56,697 nucleotides of DNA. Origin: Tetragenococcus solitarius NBRC 100494. GTDB lineage: Bacteria > Bacillota > Bacilli > Lactobacillales > Enterococcaceae. The position numbers and the translations under genes were made by a program. Location: positions 1-56,697 of the forward strand of contig NZ_BCPY01000011.1 of assembly GCF_001544195.1 (NCBI RefSeq), written 5' to 3'. The notes beneath the pieces were generated by a model. It searched no databases. It saw only the letters and a program-made list of their open reading frames with translations, and was not told the origin of the DNA. Within the stretch, counting starts at the first letter, position 1, and every line of letters starts with the position of its first letter. Below, piece after piece: positions 30,572 to 39,589 of the stretch.

Positions 30572-31246
30572 GTGAACTTAAAAGAATCCGTTGGCATAAA
30601 AGCAGCTAGTTATGTAAAAAATGGGATGACTATTGGGCTTGGCACTGGTTCAACTGCTTATTACATGATTAAAGAGATTGGACGAAAAGTAAAAGAAGAA
30701 AAGCTGGATATTATTGGCGTGCCCACTTCTGCAACTTCAAAAAAGCAAGCAGAGGAGATTGGTATTCCTATTAAATCAATCGATGAAGTCGAAAAAGTAG
30801 ACCTCATTATCGATGGAGCTGACGAAATCAGTGCGGATTTTCAGGGGATTAAAGGCGGCGGAGCTGCTTTACTTTTTGAAAAAATTGTTGCTACTTATAC
30901 CGATCAAGTCATCTGGATTGTTGATGAGTCAAAAATGGTGGATAAATTAGGAGAATTTCCTTTACCGGTAGAAGTTGTTCCATATGGTCAAGAACAATTA
31001 TTCCGCTTATTCACTAAAAAAGGCTATCACCCTAGCTTTCGTAAAGAAGAAAATAAACTAAAAGTAACAGATAGCGGACATTCTATTATCGATCTTCACC
31101 TGAAGCAAATTGCTGACCCGAAACGTTTAGCCAAGGAATTAGATGAAACCGTCGGTGTAGTCGAACATGGTCTATTCTTAGACATGGTGAATACAGTGAT
31201 TGTTGGCAAGCAAAATGGTCCTGAGATCATCTCATCGATTCGTTAA
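30572..31246 (+). CDS. rpiA: Ribose-5-phosphate isomerase A
   Basis: Interconverts ribose-5-phosphate and ribulose-5-phosphate in the pentose phosphate pathway. It has 224 aa from the GTG at 30572, 8 nt after AGGAG; a GTG at 30563 overlaps that site and is unlikely. Family motifs GLGTGSTA (phosphate loop), DGADEI (catalytic Asp) and KGGGAAL (catalytic Lys) are present. It is divergent from the str operon. Confidence 0.95.
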   Translation: MNLKESVGIKAASYVKNGMTIGLGTGSTAYYMIKEIGRKVKEEKLDIIGVPTSATSKKQAEEIGIPIKSIDEVEKVDLIIDGADEISADFQGIKGGGAALLFEKIVATYTDQVIWIVDESKMVDKLGEFPLPVEVVPYGQEQLFRLFTKKGYHPSFRKEENKLKVTDSGHSIIDLHLKQIADPKRLAKELDETVGVVEHGLFLDMVNTVIVGKQNGPEIISSIR

Positions 31247-31293
31247 AAATAATAACTTTTCTTAGCCAAGAATAAGTCCCCTTTTTTTACCAA

Positions 31294-31322
31294 TGGAAAA
31301 AAATAGTAAAAAAGTGTACAAT
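31294..31322 (+). promoter_or_regulatory. gpmA promoter
   Basis: -35 TGGAAA (31294-31299), 17-bp spacer, -10 TACAAT (31317-31322), about 50 nt before the gpmA ATG. Confidence 0.6.
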
Positions 31323-31371
31323 AGTAAAGGAATGAAAATTTCAGTAACTAAATGAAAAAGGAGATTTTTTT

Positions 31372-32040
31372 ATGCCAAAACTAATTTTTGCACGTCACGG
31401 AAAAAGCGAATGGAACAAAGAAAATAAATTCACCGGTTGGGTTGACGTCGATTTGGCTCCAGAAGGTGTGGAAGAAGCAAAAGATGCCGGGCGTAAATTA
31501 AAAGAAGCTGGCATCGAATTTGATGTTGCTTATACTTCTGTTTTAACTCGTGCGATTAAAACATGCCACTATATCTTAGAAGAAACAGGTCAATTATGGG
31601 TGCCAGAAATTAAAACTTGGCGCTTAAACGAACGTCATTACGGCGCTTTGCAAGGCTTAGATAAACAAGATACACGTGATAAATATGGAGATGAACAAGT
31701 ACACATTTGGCGCCGTTCTTATGATGTATTGCCTCCATTAACAGAACCTAAGTCAGATCGTCGTTATGCCGATTTAGATCCAAGAACAATTCCTGGTGGT
31801 GAAAACTTAAAAGTGACCCTAGAACGAGCATTACCATTCTGGGAAGATCAAATCGCTCCTGCTTTGCGCGACGGAAAAACTGTTTTAGTTGCAGCACATG
31901 GCAATTCCTTGCGCGCACTAGCTAAACATATCGAAGGCATCTCAGATGATGATATTATGGACCTTGAAATTCCAACAGGAAAACCAAGTGTTTATGAATT
32001 AAATGATGACCTAAGTGTAAAAGACAAATACTATTTATAA
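31372..32040 (+). CDS. gpmA: 2,3-bisphosphoglycerate-dependent phosphoglycerate mutase
   Basis: Glycolytic enzyme interconverting 3- and 2-phosphoglycerate through a phosphohistidine. It has 222 aa. The catalytic RHG at residues 8-10 (RHGKSEWN), the [13 protein letters not shown] segment and the second histidine in AAHGNSLRA are present. It is slightly shorter than the usual 228 aa because the loop before DRRYADLD lacks about six residues. It is monocistronic with its own promoter and terminator. Confidence 0.97.
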   Translation: MPKLIFARHGKSEWNKENKFTGWVDVDLAPEGVEEAKDAGRKLKEAGIEFDVAYTSVLTRAIKTCHYILEETGQLWVPEIKTWRLNERHYGALQGLDKQDTRDKYGDEQVHIWRRSYDVLPPLTEPKSDRRYADLDPRTIPGGENLKVTLERALPFWEDQIAPALRDGKTVLVAAHGNSLRALAKHIEGISDDDIMDLEIPTGKPSVYELNDDLSVKDKYYL

Positions 32041-32048
32041 AAAGCAGC

Positions 32049-32086
32049 AAAAAACCACGTCGGATTATGTTCCTACGTGGTTTTTT
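32049..32086 (+). terminator. Terminator after gpmA
   Basis: Stem AAAAAACCACGT/ACGTGGTTTTTT (32049-32060 with 32075-32086), 14-nt loop. A and T runs on the two sides let it also serve the convergent alcohol dehydrogenase gene. Confidence 0.92.
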
Positions 32087-32111
32087 ATTTTGTTATCTTT
32101 TTTAAATTTTT

Positions 32112-33302
32112 TTATACAAATGAAGTTTCTGACATACAGGCACGATAAATGGAGACCACATCTTCTTCATGAAGTGGGACAAAACCTTGATTTGAAATGG
32201 AACTATGCGCAACAGCGCGTTGACCCATCTCTTCAAAATTTTCTTCTGTTTGAATACCTACTTCCGGCAACGTCATTGGAATACCACATGAAACAAAAAA
32301 GTCGTACAATTTTTGAATGCCTATCTCTGCGGTCCTTTTAGCTTCTTCTCCTTTTACATCCCAAATTTCTTCGGCAAAGCGTTGAAATTTAGGAAGAGTA
32401 TCATCATCTAATATATGGGCCATCCACCTAGGAGTCAGTATAGCCAGCCCTACGCCGTGAGTAATATCATAAAAAGCACTTAACTCATGTTCCATTGCAT
32501 GACAAGACCAAGAACCACTTTTCCCTTTTCCAACTAAACCATTTAAAGCTAGTGTGCTGGCCCACATCAAGTTGGCTCTAGCCGTATAATTATCAGGTTC
32601 TTTTAAAGCAAGTGGTAAATACTTAATAACTGTTTTCATCAGTCCTTCAGCAATCTCATCTTGAACTTCAGTACCCGGTGTTGCGTTAAAATAATTTTCC
32701 ATCAAATGACTGAGAATATCGGCGGATCCGGCAGCTGTTTGATATGAACTAACACTATAGGTGTTTGTTGGATCAAGAAAGGAAACTTTTGGTAGTAAAC
32801 TCGTTCCATGTACTCCCAGTTTTATTTGAGCGTCCATATTCGAGATTACACAAGTTCCGTTCATCTCACTACCTGTAGCAGCTAAAGTGAGAACAGTAAC
32901 TATCGGTAATGCTGGACCGTTATAACTCCGTTTTAATACAAAATTTTCCCATAAATTTCCCGAAACGAACCGACAAGCTGCAACTGCTTTACTACAATCA
33001 ATAACAGAACCGCCGCCAACAGGTAAAACCACATCAACTGCGTTTTCTTTACACAATTGTGCCCCTTTTTGTACTGTTTCAATTCGAGGATTAGGATCAA
33101 CGCCTGCCAATTCAACCACATGATTATCATTTTGATTAAACAATTCATATAATTTATCGTATAAACCACTTTTTTTGATACTGCCGCCGCCATAAACTAA
33201 TAAAACATTCTTACCAAAAGTATTCAAAACCTGAGGTAGTTCATCTAGACGATCATAGCCAAAACGAATATCTGTCGTTACATGAAAGTCAAAATTTTCC
33301 AT
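32112..33302 (-). CDS. Iron-containing alcohol dehydrogenase (YugJ/BdhA-like)
   Basis: 396-aa group III alcohol dehydrogenase, probably NAD(P)H-dependent reduction of aldehydes to alcohols. The nucleotide-binding GGGSVIDCSKAVA is at about residues 95-107. Metal ligands are in SADILSHLMENYF (Asp, His), SCHAMEHELSA and DITHGVGLAIL (His). It resembles the Bacillus YugJ and clostridial butanol dehydrogenase group; the substrate is unknown. It stands alone with a promoter upstream. Confidence 0.92.
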   Translation of the reverse strand: MENFDFHVTTDIRFGYDRLDELPQVLNTFGKNVLLVYGGGSIKKSGLYDKLYELFNQNDNHVVELAGVDPNPRIETVQKGAQLCKENAVDVVLPVGGGSVIDCSKAVAACRFVSGNLWENFVLKRSYNGPALPIVTVLTLAATGSEMNGTCVISNMDAQIKLGVHGTSLLPKVSFLDPTNTYSVSSYQTAAGSADILSHLMENYFNATPGTEVQDEIAEGLMKTVIKYLPLALKEPDNYTARANLMWASTLALNGLVGKGKSGSWSCHAMEHELSAFYDITHGVGLAILTPRWMAHILDDDTLPKFQRFAEEIWDVKGEEAKRTAEIGIQKLYDFFVSCGIPMTLPEVGIQTEENFEEMGQRAVAHSSISNQGFVPLHEEDVVSIYRACMSETSFV

Positions 33303-33323
33303 GGAAAGTCCTCCTTTTCTTAT

Positions 33324-33352
33324 ATTATCTCTATAATTTTATTTAAAGTCAA
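33324..33352 (-). promoter_or_regulatory. Promoter of the alcohol dehydrogenase gene
   Basis: Minus-strand -35 TTGACT (33347-33352), 17-bp spacer, -10 GATAAT (33324-33329), ending about 20 nt before the start codon with a GGAGG site between. Confidence 0.75.
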
Positions 33353-33395
33353 AAATTGAAAAATAAATATTTTGTTATCAAATAAAAGTTGCCAT

Positions 33396-33428
33396 GAAGA
33401 ACTGTGAAGTTCTTCTTTTTTATTTTTT
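33396..33428 (+). terminator. Plus-strand hairpin with T run and no obvious upstream gene
   Basis: Perfect stem GAAGAACT/AGTTCTTC (33396-33403 with 33408-33415), 4-nt loop, followed on the plus strand by TTTTTTATTTTTTT. It has full intrinsic-terminator form, yet no plus-strand gene is seen in the 94 nt before it. Confidence 0.65.
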
Positions 33429-33459
33429 TAAGTGAGCCGATGAATCACCAACATAAGAA

Positions 33460-33503
33460 AAAGAACTATCCATACCTTTAAAAGGAAATACAGATAGTTC
33501 TTT
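33460..33503 (-). terminator. Terminator after the 121-aa gene
   Basis: Stem of 11 bp (33460-33470 with 33493-33503) with a 22-nt loop; on the minus strand it is followed by a T-rich tail. It lies 33 nt beyond the stop codon at 33536. Confidence 0.8.
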
Positions 33504-33535
33504 ATTATTCTAATGATGAAAAAATAAATGAAGCC

Positions 33536-33901
33536 TTATTTTGCTAAGCTTCCTAGTTTTGTCAACATTTCTTTTTGTGCATTTTGTATACCAACTGCGA
33601 GTGTTTTTACAGCCAATTTGATTTTAGTTCCGTTTGTTGTTACAACAACTTTTTTTATTATAGCTCCGCTAATTTTAATAGCCTCTATACTACTTACAGG
33701 GATAGTGTCAATATTTTTTACTTCCATATTCATATTTAGCTGAATAAGTTTTAGTTCATTATCATCCACCAAAACTGCATACATTTTGGGAATAGGTATA
33801 TTTAACAATTTATGTTCATCAGCATAACCGACAGTACTTTGAGCACTCCCATGTTCTTCTTTTATCCTATCTAAATCCGTTTGTTTTATTACCCATCTCA
33901 T
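33536..33901 (-). CDS. Small protein of unknown function, possible PH-like fold
   Basis: 121 aa, soluble, no signal peptide. The pattern suggests short beta strands (YAVLVDDNELKLIQLN, IDTIPVSSIEAIKISG, KVVVTTNGTKIKLAV) followed by a C-terminal helix (GIQNAQKEMLTKLGSLAK). That resembles bacterial pleckstrin-homology-like proteins. The function is unknown. It has a GGGGG ribosome binding site 8 nt upstream and its own terminator, so it is likely a single-gene unit. Confidence 0.7.
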   Translation of the reverse strand: MRWVIKQTDLDRIKEEHGSAQSTVGYADEHKLLNIPIPKMYAVLVDDNELKLIQLNMNMEVKNIDTIPVSSIEAIKISGAIIKKVVVTTNGTKIKLAVKTLAVGIQNAQKEMLTKLGSLAK

Positions 33902-34013
33902 TATTCATTCCCCCTTTTTATATATAATAGAGGAAAATAATCAGAAAATGAACTAGTTAGCTCAAATATATCCCATTATGTCGACCTTTATTGACTATTA
34001 AAAATAACCTATA

Positions 34014-34061
34014 AAAAAACAACTAAGAAAAATCTTTAACTAGAAAATTTCTCAGCTGTTT
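34014..34061 (-). terminator. Terminator after deoD
   Basis: Stem formed by 34017-34030 and 34048-34061 (14 bp, two G-U pairs), followed on the minus strand by seven T residues. Confidence 0.8.
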
Positions 34062-34083
34062 GTTTTATAAATTAACTATGTTT

Positions 34084-34788
34084 TTAACTTAAGGCTGTAT
34101 CTAGTCCAACCTTGATCATCTCATCAAAAGTCGTCTGTCTTTCTAAAGCAGTGGTTTCTTCGCCAGTAATCATATGATCGCTTACGGTACAAATGGCTAA
34201 AGTTTGAATACCAAATTTTGCACCTAAATAATATAAAGCCGCCGCTTCCATTTCAACACCCTTAATTCCTAATTTGGCAAGTTGAAAAGTTTCAGTCATG
34301 TCATCTTTGTAAAATGTATCTTCAGACAAAATATTCCCTACGTGTGTGGTAAAGCCTTGTTTTTCGGCAATTTCGTAGGCTGATTTCAATAAATGAAAAT
34401 CAGCAATCGGCGCAAAATGAAAATCATGGAAATGCTTTTGAACCATTGCCGAGCTCGTTACCGCTCCTTGAGCTAAAATAAGATCTCTAACATGAACATC
34501 TTTGGATAGTGCACCGCAAGTTCCTACACGTATTAATCGTTTTACCCCATAAGATTCAATTAATTCTTGCGCATAAATCGTAGCAGAAGGCATGCCCATG
34601 CCGGTACCTTGCACCGAAATCCGCTTACCGTTATAAGTCCCTGTGTAGCCGAGCATTCCACGAACTTGGTTATAACAAACTGGATCTTCAAAAAAAGTTT
34701 CAGCGATATATTTTGCTCGTAATGGATCTCCCGGAAGTAAAATTTTATCCGCAATATCTCCTGGTTTTGCTTCAATATGCACGCTCAT
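34084..34788 (-). CDS. deoD: Purine nucleoside phosphorylase, DeoD type
   Basis: Phosphorolysis of purine (deoxy)nucleosides to base and (deoxy)ribose-1-phosphate. It has 234 aa, the hexameric class. Motifs include [20 protein letters not shown] (phosphate loop), RVGTCGALS and [11 protein letters not shown], and the catalytic Asp in [10 protein letters not shown]. It is 12 nt downstream of punA. Confidence 0.96.
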   Translation of the reverse strand: MSVHIEAKPGDIADKILLPGDPLRAKYIAETFFEDPVCYNQVRGMLGYTGTYNGKRISVQGTGMGMPSATIYAQELIESYGVKRLIRVGTCGALSKDVHVRDLILAQGAVTSSAMVQKHFHDFHFAPIADFHLLKSAYEIAEKQGFTTHVGNILSEDTFYKDDMTETFQLAKLGIKGVEMEAAALYYLGAKFGIQTLAICTVSDHMITGEETTALERQTTFDEMIKVGLDTALS

Positions 34789-34800
34789 ATTGATCCTCCT

Positions 34801-35619
34801 TTATAATATTTTCAATGTCTCTTTGACTAATGTTTTAAAATCAACTTTGACTCGTTCTGTAGTTTCTACTACTTCTTTGTGATTCAAATTTTTCTGCATA
34901 CCAGCCGCTAGATTCGTAATACAAGAAATCCCTAATACATTCAGTCCACTGTGGCACGCAACGATTACTTCAGGTACAGTTGACATCCCAACAGCATCTG
35001 CACCAGCAGTCCGCGCAAAACGAACCTCGGCAGGTGTTTCATAAGTAGGTCCAGAAAAAGCCATATAATTTCCTTCTTTTAAGGTAATTTCTTGTTTTTT
35101 AGCTACTTCTTTGACTTTTTTACGATAATTTAAATGATAAGCTTCACTCATATCTGGAAAACGCGGCCCTAAATCATCCATATTAGGACCAAACAAAGGG
35201 TTATCTCCCATAAAATTAATATGATCAGCAATCAGCATCAAATCTCCCGGAGTAAATTCAGGATTGACACCCCCAGCTGCGTTCGTCACTATTAAAGAGT
35301 GAGCTTTTAATGCAGCCATTACACGGACGGGATAGGTCACCGTTTGCATCGAATATCCCTCATAATAATGAAAGCGCCCTTGCATGGCTAACACTTTTTT
35401 TCCTGCCAGCATTCCATAAACCAGTTGCCCGGCATGTCCAGTAACTGTAGAAACAGGAAAATGCGGAATTTGATTATAACTAATAACTTGCGGATCTTTG
35501 ATTTCATCAGCTAATTCTCCTAAACCCGAGCCTAGGATTAAACCAAATTCGACATCACTTACTCCCTTTTTTTTGATAAAATCAGTTGTTTCTTTTAACT
35601 TTTCTTGTAACGAACTCAT
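34801..35619 (-). CDS. punA: Purine nucleoside phosphorylase, trimeric (guanosine/inosine)
   Basis: 272-aa PNP of the trimeric class, specific for 6-oxopurine nucleosides. Motifs GLILGSGLGELAD (phosphate site), HFPVSTVTGHAGQLVYG and TNAAGGVNPEF are present. Ser/Asn substrate contacts fall in GPTYETPAEV and NLAAGM. The ribosome binding site is GAGGAG. Together with DeoD it covers both classes of purine nucleosides. Confidence 0.95.
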   Translation of the reverse strand: MSSLQEKLKETTDFIKKKGVSDVEFGLILGSGLGELADEIKDPQVISYNQIPHFPVSTVTGHAGQLVYGMLAGKKVLAMQGRFHYYEGYSMQTVTYPVRVMAALKAHSLIVTNAAGGVNPEFTPGDLMLIADHINFMGDNPLFGPNMDDLGPRFPDMSEAYHLNYRKKVKEVAKKQEITLKEGNYMAFSGPTYETPAEVRFARTAGADAVGMSTVPEVIVACHSGLNVLGISCITNLAAGMQKNLNHKEVVETTERVKVDFKTLVKETLKIL

Positions 35620-35696
35620 TTAAACACTCCTCATTTTATATATTTTTTATCTTAACAATTCAAAGAATATAAAACATCCATCTCATTTATTTTCAA

Positions 35697-35739
35697 AAAA
35701 AGAGCGGTACTGTCGAAATTCCCTAAGCCCGCCCTTTTT
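35697..35739 (-). terminator. Hairpin between the importer permease and punA
   Basis: Stem AAAAAGAGCGG with CCGCCCTTTTT (35697-35707, 35729-35739, one mismatch), 21-nt loop, followed by T on the minus strand. It separates the transporter genes from punA-deoD, at least partly. Confidence 0.75.
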
Positions 35740-35749
35740 CTCATATTAT

Positions 35750-36706
35750 TTATTTAGACTTCACATAATTTTTCCCGCTTGCCTGAGGACCAGAAGAACG
35801 TCCCAAGAATAAAACGAGAACGATAATTGTTAATAGGTATGGCGCAATTTGTAAAAGCACTGGCGGAATAGAAGAAATAACGGGAAGCTGTGCACCAATA
35901 ATACTCAAACTTTGCGCAAAGCCAAAGAATATAGCCGCTCCCATCGCACCTAATGGATTCCATTTGCCAAAGATCATCGCAGCTAATGAGATATACCCTT
36001 GACCAACGATTGTACCCGCCGAAAAGTTTCCTGAAATCGATTGTGCAAAAATCGCACCACCCATACCACCTAACAAGCCAGAAAGTAAAACACCCGAATA
36101 ACGGAAGAAATAAACATTGACACCTAGCGTATCTGCTGCTTGTGGATGTTCTCCCACAGAACACAAGCGTAAACCAAAGCGTGTTTTAGAAATAATATAC
36201 CAAGAAATAATAGCAATAATAATTGCTAGATAAGCTGGTAAAAAAGTATTTTTAAAGAAAATATCTCCAATAACCGGGATGTCTTTTAACCCAGGGAAAG
36301 AAAAATAACCTAAGTTACTATCGATATTATCTGTTTGTCCCTTACCATACCAAACTTTAATTAAAAAGACTCCCAGTGCTGGCGCCATTAAGTTAACCAC
36401 AGTACCACTGATAATATGATCTGCTCGAAAGCTAACGGTTGCTGCCGCATGTAGCAAGGAAAATAACATCCCTACTAAACCTCCAACAAGGATTCCAAGC
36501 CAAGGAGTCCAACCGCCGAATTTCCCTGCATTTTCCAGATTAAACACAATCCCGCTAAAGGCGCCCATAACCATAATACCTTCTAGACCTACGTTTACAA
36601 TACCACTTCTTTCAGAAAATGTACCTCCTAATGCGGTAAGAATCAAAGGAGTCGAATAAACCAAAGCAGATGTTAAAATTAAAGATATTAAACTCACTGT
36701 CGACAT
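35750..36706 (-). CDS. nupQ: Nucleoside ABC transporter permease (NupQ-like)
   Basis: Second permease of a BmpA-type nucleoside importer. It has 318 aa with about nine hydrophobic segments and the family start TPLILTALGGTFSERSGIVNVGLEGIM. It overlaps nupP by 1 nt. The equivalent in Bacillus is YufQ/NupQ; in Lactococcus lactis the system is BmpA-NupABC. Confidence 0.92.
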   Translation of the reverse strand: MSTVSLISLILTSALVYSTPLILTALGGTFSERSGIVNVGLEGIMVMGAFSGIVFNLENAGKFGGWTPWLGILVGGLVGMLFSLLHAAATVSFRADHIISGTVVNLMAPALGVFLIKVWYGKGQTDNIDSNLGYFSFPGLKDIPVIGDIFFKNTFLPAYLAIIIAIISWYIISKTRFGLRLCSVGEHPQAADTLGVNVYFFRYSGVLLSGLLGGMGGAIFAQSISGNFSAGTIVGQGYISLAAMIFGKWNPLGAMGAAIFFGFAQSLSIIGAQLPVISSIPPVLLQIAPYLLTIIVLVLFLGRSSGPQASGKNYVKSK

Positions 36707-37839
36707 TATAGGCCGCCTCCTTTACCGTCTTGATTGCCTGATGTAGATTCAAGATTTTGAACAACCTCTTCTTTTCTTTTATCTGGCATGATTTTGGCAA
36801 GCAGTACACGCATAATATAGCTGATTGCTACAAAGAAGATAATCAACGCAATAACAACGTTGACAATTTCAAACGGCACGCCTGCACCCGTTTGCATCCC
36901 TAAACCACCAATTTGTAAAATACTGAATAATAAAGCGGCAAGTAAAATGCCGATGGAAGAACCTGCTCCTAATAGCGAGACCGCTAACCCATCGAAACCG
37001 ATGGAAAGTGATTCTGTCTGAACAAAAAAGTTTTGGTACGTTCCTAGTCCTTCTACCACCCCGCCTAAACCAGCAAATGTGCCAGAAAGAACCATGGATA
37101 AAATAATTGTCCTTTTGCTGCTCATTCCAGCATATTCAGATGCATTAGGATTTAATCCGACAGCGCGTATTTCATATCCCAAAGTTGTTTTTTTCATAAT
37201 AAACCAAACGACCACTAAACCAAACAAAGCTAGAAATAATCCTGCATTTACCCGTGAACCGCCAAAAAATCTTGAAAGGCTGTCCATGCTCAAGCTCGCA
37301 TTTTCTGTAATCCGATTTGACGAATCCAAACTGGAACGAAAGCTTTCTGGCATTACCCCTTGTAAAATAAAGGTACTTAGGTATAAAACGATATAATTCA
37401 TCATAATCGTTACAATGACTTCACTCGTACCAAAGTAAGCACGCAAAACACCTGGAACCGCAGCCGCTAAAGCACCTGCTAAAGCTCCGGCAATAATGCA
37501 AAGGGGTAATAATATAACTTTAGGTAAATCAGGAAAAACCAGCGCTAACGAAACACTCGCTAGCCAGCCGCATAAGGCCTGGCCTGAAAGACCAATATTG
37601 AAAAAGCCCGCCGAATTGGCAATTGAAAAACCTAAAGCAGTAAAAATTAAAGGCGTCGCTTGACGTAATGTTTCACCAATACTTCTCAAGTTACCTAAAG
37701 AAGCGTTCAACATAGACTGATAGCCAATAACTGGGTTGAAACCAAAAGCCGCCATAATGATTGCGCCAATGACAAGTCCTAAAATAACCGATAAGACAGG
37801 TACTAAAATATTACGAATTTTTGCATTACGATCATTCAT
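36706..37839 (-). CDS. nupP: Nucleoside ABC transporter permease (NupP-like)
   Basis: First permease of the importer, 377 aa. The hydrophobic core carries the family motif ATPLIFTALGFSIANSAGFFNIG near residue 60. A cytosolic EIRAVGLNPNASEYAGM coupling segment faces the ATPase. The C-terminal tail is Gly/Asn-rich. It overlaps nupO by 8 nt and nupQ by 1 nt, so the three are tightly coupled. Confidence 0.92.
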   Translation of the reverse strand: MNDRNAKIRNILVPVLSVILGLVIGAIIMAAFGFNPVIGYQSMLNASLGNLRSIGETLRQATPLIFTALGFSIANSAGFFNIGLSGQALCGWLASVSLALVFPDLPKVILLPLCIIAGALAGALAAAVPGVLRAYFGTSEVIVTIMMNYIVLYLSTFILQGVMPESFRSSLDSSNRITENASLSMDSLSRFFGGSRVNAGLFLALFGLVVVWFIMKKTTLGYEIRAVGLNPNASEYAGMSSKRTIILSMVLSGTFAGLGGVVEGLGTYQNFFVQTESLSIGFDGLAVSLLGAGSSIGILLAALLFSILQIGGLGMQTGAGVPFEIVNVVIALIIFFVAISYIMRVLLAKIMPDKRKEEVVQNLESTSGNQDGKGGGL

Positions 37840-39397
37840 CGGCTGTTACCTCCTGTTGAGCAAGTTCTTGTCTCGCTTTTTCCAAAGAAGAACCGGCCAT
37901 TAATAACCCCAGTTCTTGTTCGGAAGTTTCTTCCGGCTTTACCACGCCCACAATTTTTCCATCATAGATGACTGCAATCCGGTCAGATACGTTTAATATC
38001 TCGTCCAGTTCAAAACTAACAAGAAGTACCCCTTTATCGTTGTCTCTTTGATTAATTAAACGTTTATGAATAAATTCAATAGCACCCACATCTAAACCAC
38101 GAGTCGGATTAGCAACCACTAATAAGTCAGGATCACGGCTGACTTCTCTTGCAATCACGGCTTTTTGCTGGTTACCTCCAGATAAGGAGCGGGCCGGTAC
38201 TACTTCATTGACTGTTCGTACATCATATTCTTCAATTAATTTTCGTGCATATTCGTGAATCTTACCATAGTTTAATGTGCCATTTTTACTAAAAGGCTCT
38301 AAATAATAGTTTTGTAAAACAAAATTTTCGGCAATGGACATATCTAAAATCAAGCCGTATTTATGTCGATCTTCTGGCACATGACCTACACCACTTTCAG
38401 TAATTTTTCTAGGACGTAAATTTGTAATGTCTTCTCCCTTCAACTGAACTGTTCCGCTTTCAGCTTTGCGCAAACCTGTTAATGCTTGAACCAATTCAGA
38501 TTGACCATTACCATCAATCCCAGCAATTCCCACGATCTCTCCCGCATGAACGTCCAAATCAAGCCCTTTAACTGCTTCAACTCCACGATTTTCTTTAACA
38601 ACTAAATCTTTAATAGATAAAACAGTTTGTTTGGGTTTGGCTTTTTTTTTATCTGTCTTAAATAAAACCGAACGTCCCACCATCATATCCGCTAATTCTT
38701 GAGAAGACACATCTTTAACGGTTACTGTGCCGATACCTTTACCTCGCCGAATCACAGTACATTCATCTGCCACTGACTTGATTTCATCTAATTTATGGGT
38801 GATTAAAATAATTGATTTGCCTTCTTTGACTAACCCTCGCATAATATCGATGAGTTCATCAATTTCTTGAGGCGTTAATACTGCTGTAGGTTCGTCAAAA
38901 ATTAATACATCTGCACCACGATATAATGTTTTCAAAATTTCTACACGTTGTTGCATTCCTACGGATATATCCCGTACATAAGCATCCGGGTCAACACGTA
39001 ATCCATAACGTTTAGAAACTTCCATAATGTCTTGACGCGCCTTTTTCCGATCAATTTTCCCTAAATGGCTCGGCTCGTTGCCTAAGATAATGTTTTCCGT
39101 CACTGTAAACGCATCTACTAGCATAAAGTGCTGGTGAACCATGCCGATACCCAGCTGATTCGCTGTATTTGGACCAGCAATTGTTACTTCTTTTCCATTG
39201 ATGAGGATTTTCCCAGATGTTGGTTCTAATAAACCTGAGAGCATATTCATCAGTGTTGATTTTCCCGCCCCATTTTCCCCTAACAGAGCGTGAATTTCTC
39301 CTTTTTTCAGCCGCAAATTCACCCGATCATTTGCCTTAAAGAGCCCGAACTCTTTTGTAATATCGCGCATTTCCACGACAAATTGTTCTTCTGACAC
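37832..39397 (-). CDS. nupO: Nucleoside ABC transporter ATPase (NupO-like, tandem domains)
   Basis: 521-aa sugar-type ABC ATPase with two domains. The first has Walker A GENGAGKST, the variant signature ISVGMQQRVEIL and Walker B FDEPTAVL. The second has the degenerate Walker A GIDGNGQSE, the signature LSGGNQQKAVIA and ANPTRGLD. As in RbsA-type proteins, only one nucleotide site is likely fully active. A possible own promoter lies at 39456-39483. Confidence 0.95.
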   Translation of the reverse strand: MSEEQFVVEMRDITKEFGLFKANDRVNLRLKKGEIHALLGENGAGKSTLMNMLSGLLEPTSGKILINGKEVTIAGPNTANQLGIGMVHQHFMLVDAFTVTENIILGNEPSHLGKIDRKKARQDIMEVSKRYGLRVDPDAYVRDISVGMQQRVEILKTLYRGADVLIFDEPTAVLTPQEIDELIDIMRGLVKEGKSIILITHKLDEIKSVADECTVIRRGKGIGTVTVKDVSSQELADMMVGRSVLFKTDKKKAKPKQTVLSIKDLVVKENRGVEAVKGLDLDVHAGEIVGIAGIDGNGQSELVQALTGLRKAESGTVQLKGEDITNLRPRKITESGVGHVPEDRHKYGLILDMSIAENFVLQNYYLEPFSKNGTLNYGKIHEYARKLIEEYDVRTVNEVVPARSLSGGNQQKAVIAREVSRDPDLLVVANPTRGLDVGAIEFIHKRLINQRDNDKGVLLVSFELDEILNVSDRIAVIYDGKIVGVVKPEETSEQELGLLMAGSSLEKARQELAQQEVTADE

Positions 39398-39455
39398 CTT
39401 TTTTCACATCCTTTAGAAGTAATTCTGAAACAAACAATCGACAAGCCGTTTACTT

Positions 39456-39483
39456 ATTATAATAGAGAGCTTTTTTCTCTCAA
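39456..39483 (-). promoter_or_regulatory. Possible internal promoter before nupO
   Basis: Minus-strand TTGAGA (39478-39483), 16-bp spacer, TATAAT (39456-39461) in the gap between bmpA and nupO, after a hairpin. It could restore expression past the partial terminator. Confidence 0.5.
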
Positions 39484-39544
39484 TAAAAAAAGGAAAAACA
39501 GACTTATGCGATTTTCCTCAAGCTTTATTGAAAGAAAAAATCCA

Positions 39545-39580
39545 TTCGCTATCGCCGACACAATGCCGGCGATAAACGAA
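39545..39580 (-). terminator. Partial terminator between bmpA and nupO
   Basis: GC-rich stem TATCGCCG/CGGCGATA (39550-39557 with 39567-39574), extended by TTCG/CGAA across a bulge. On the minus strand it is followed a few bases later by six T residues. It would let the binding protein be made in excess of the other subunits. Confidence 0.7.
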
Positions 39581-39589
39581 CTTATTACT

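Noticed and set aside
35620-35700. TTGAAT-N17-TATAAA promoter for punA
   Set aside because: The -10 lies so close to the start codon that the transcript would begin within the ribosome binding site; not a usable promoter for punA.
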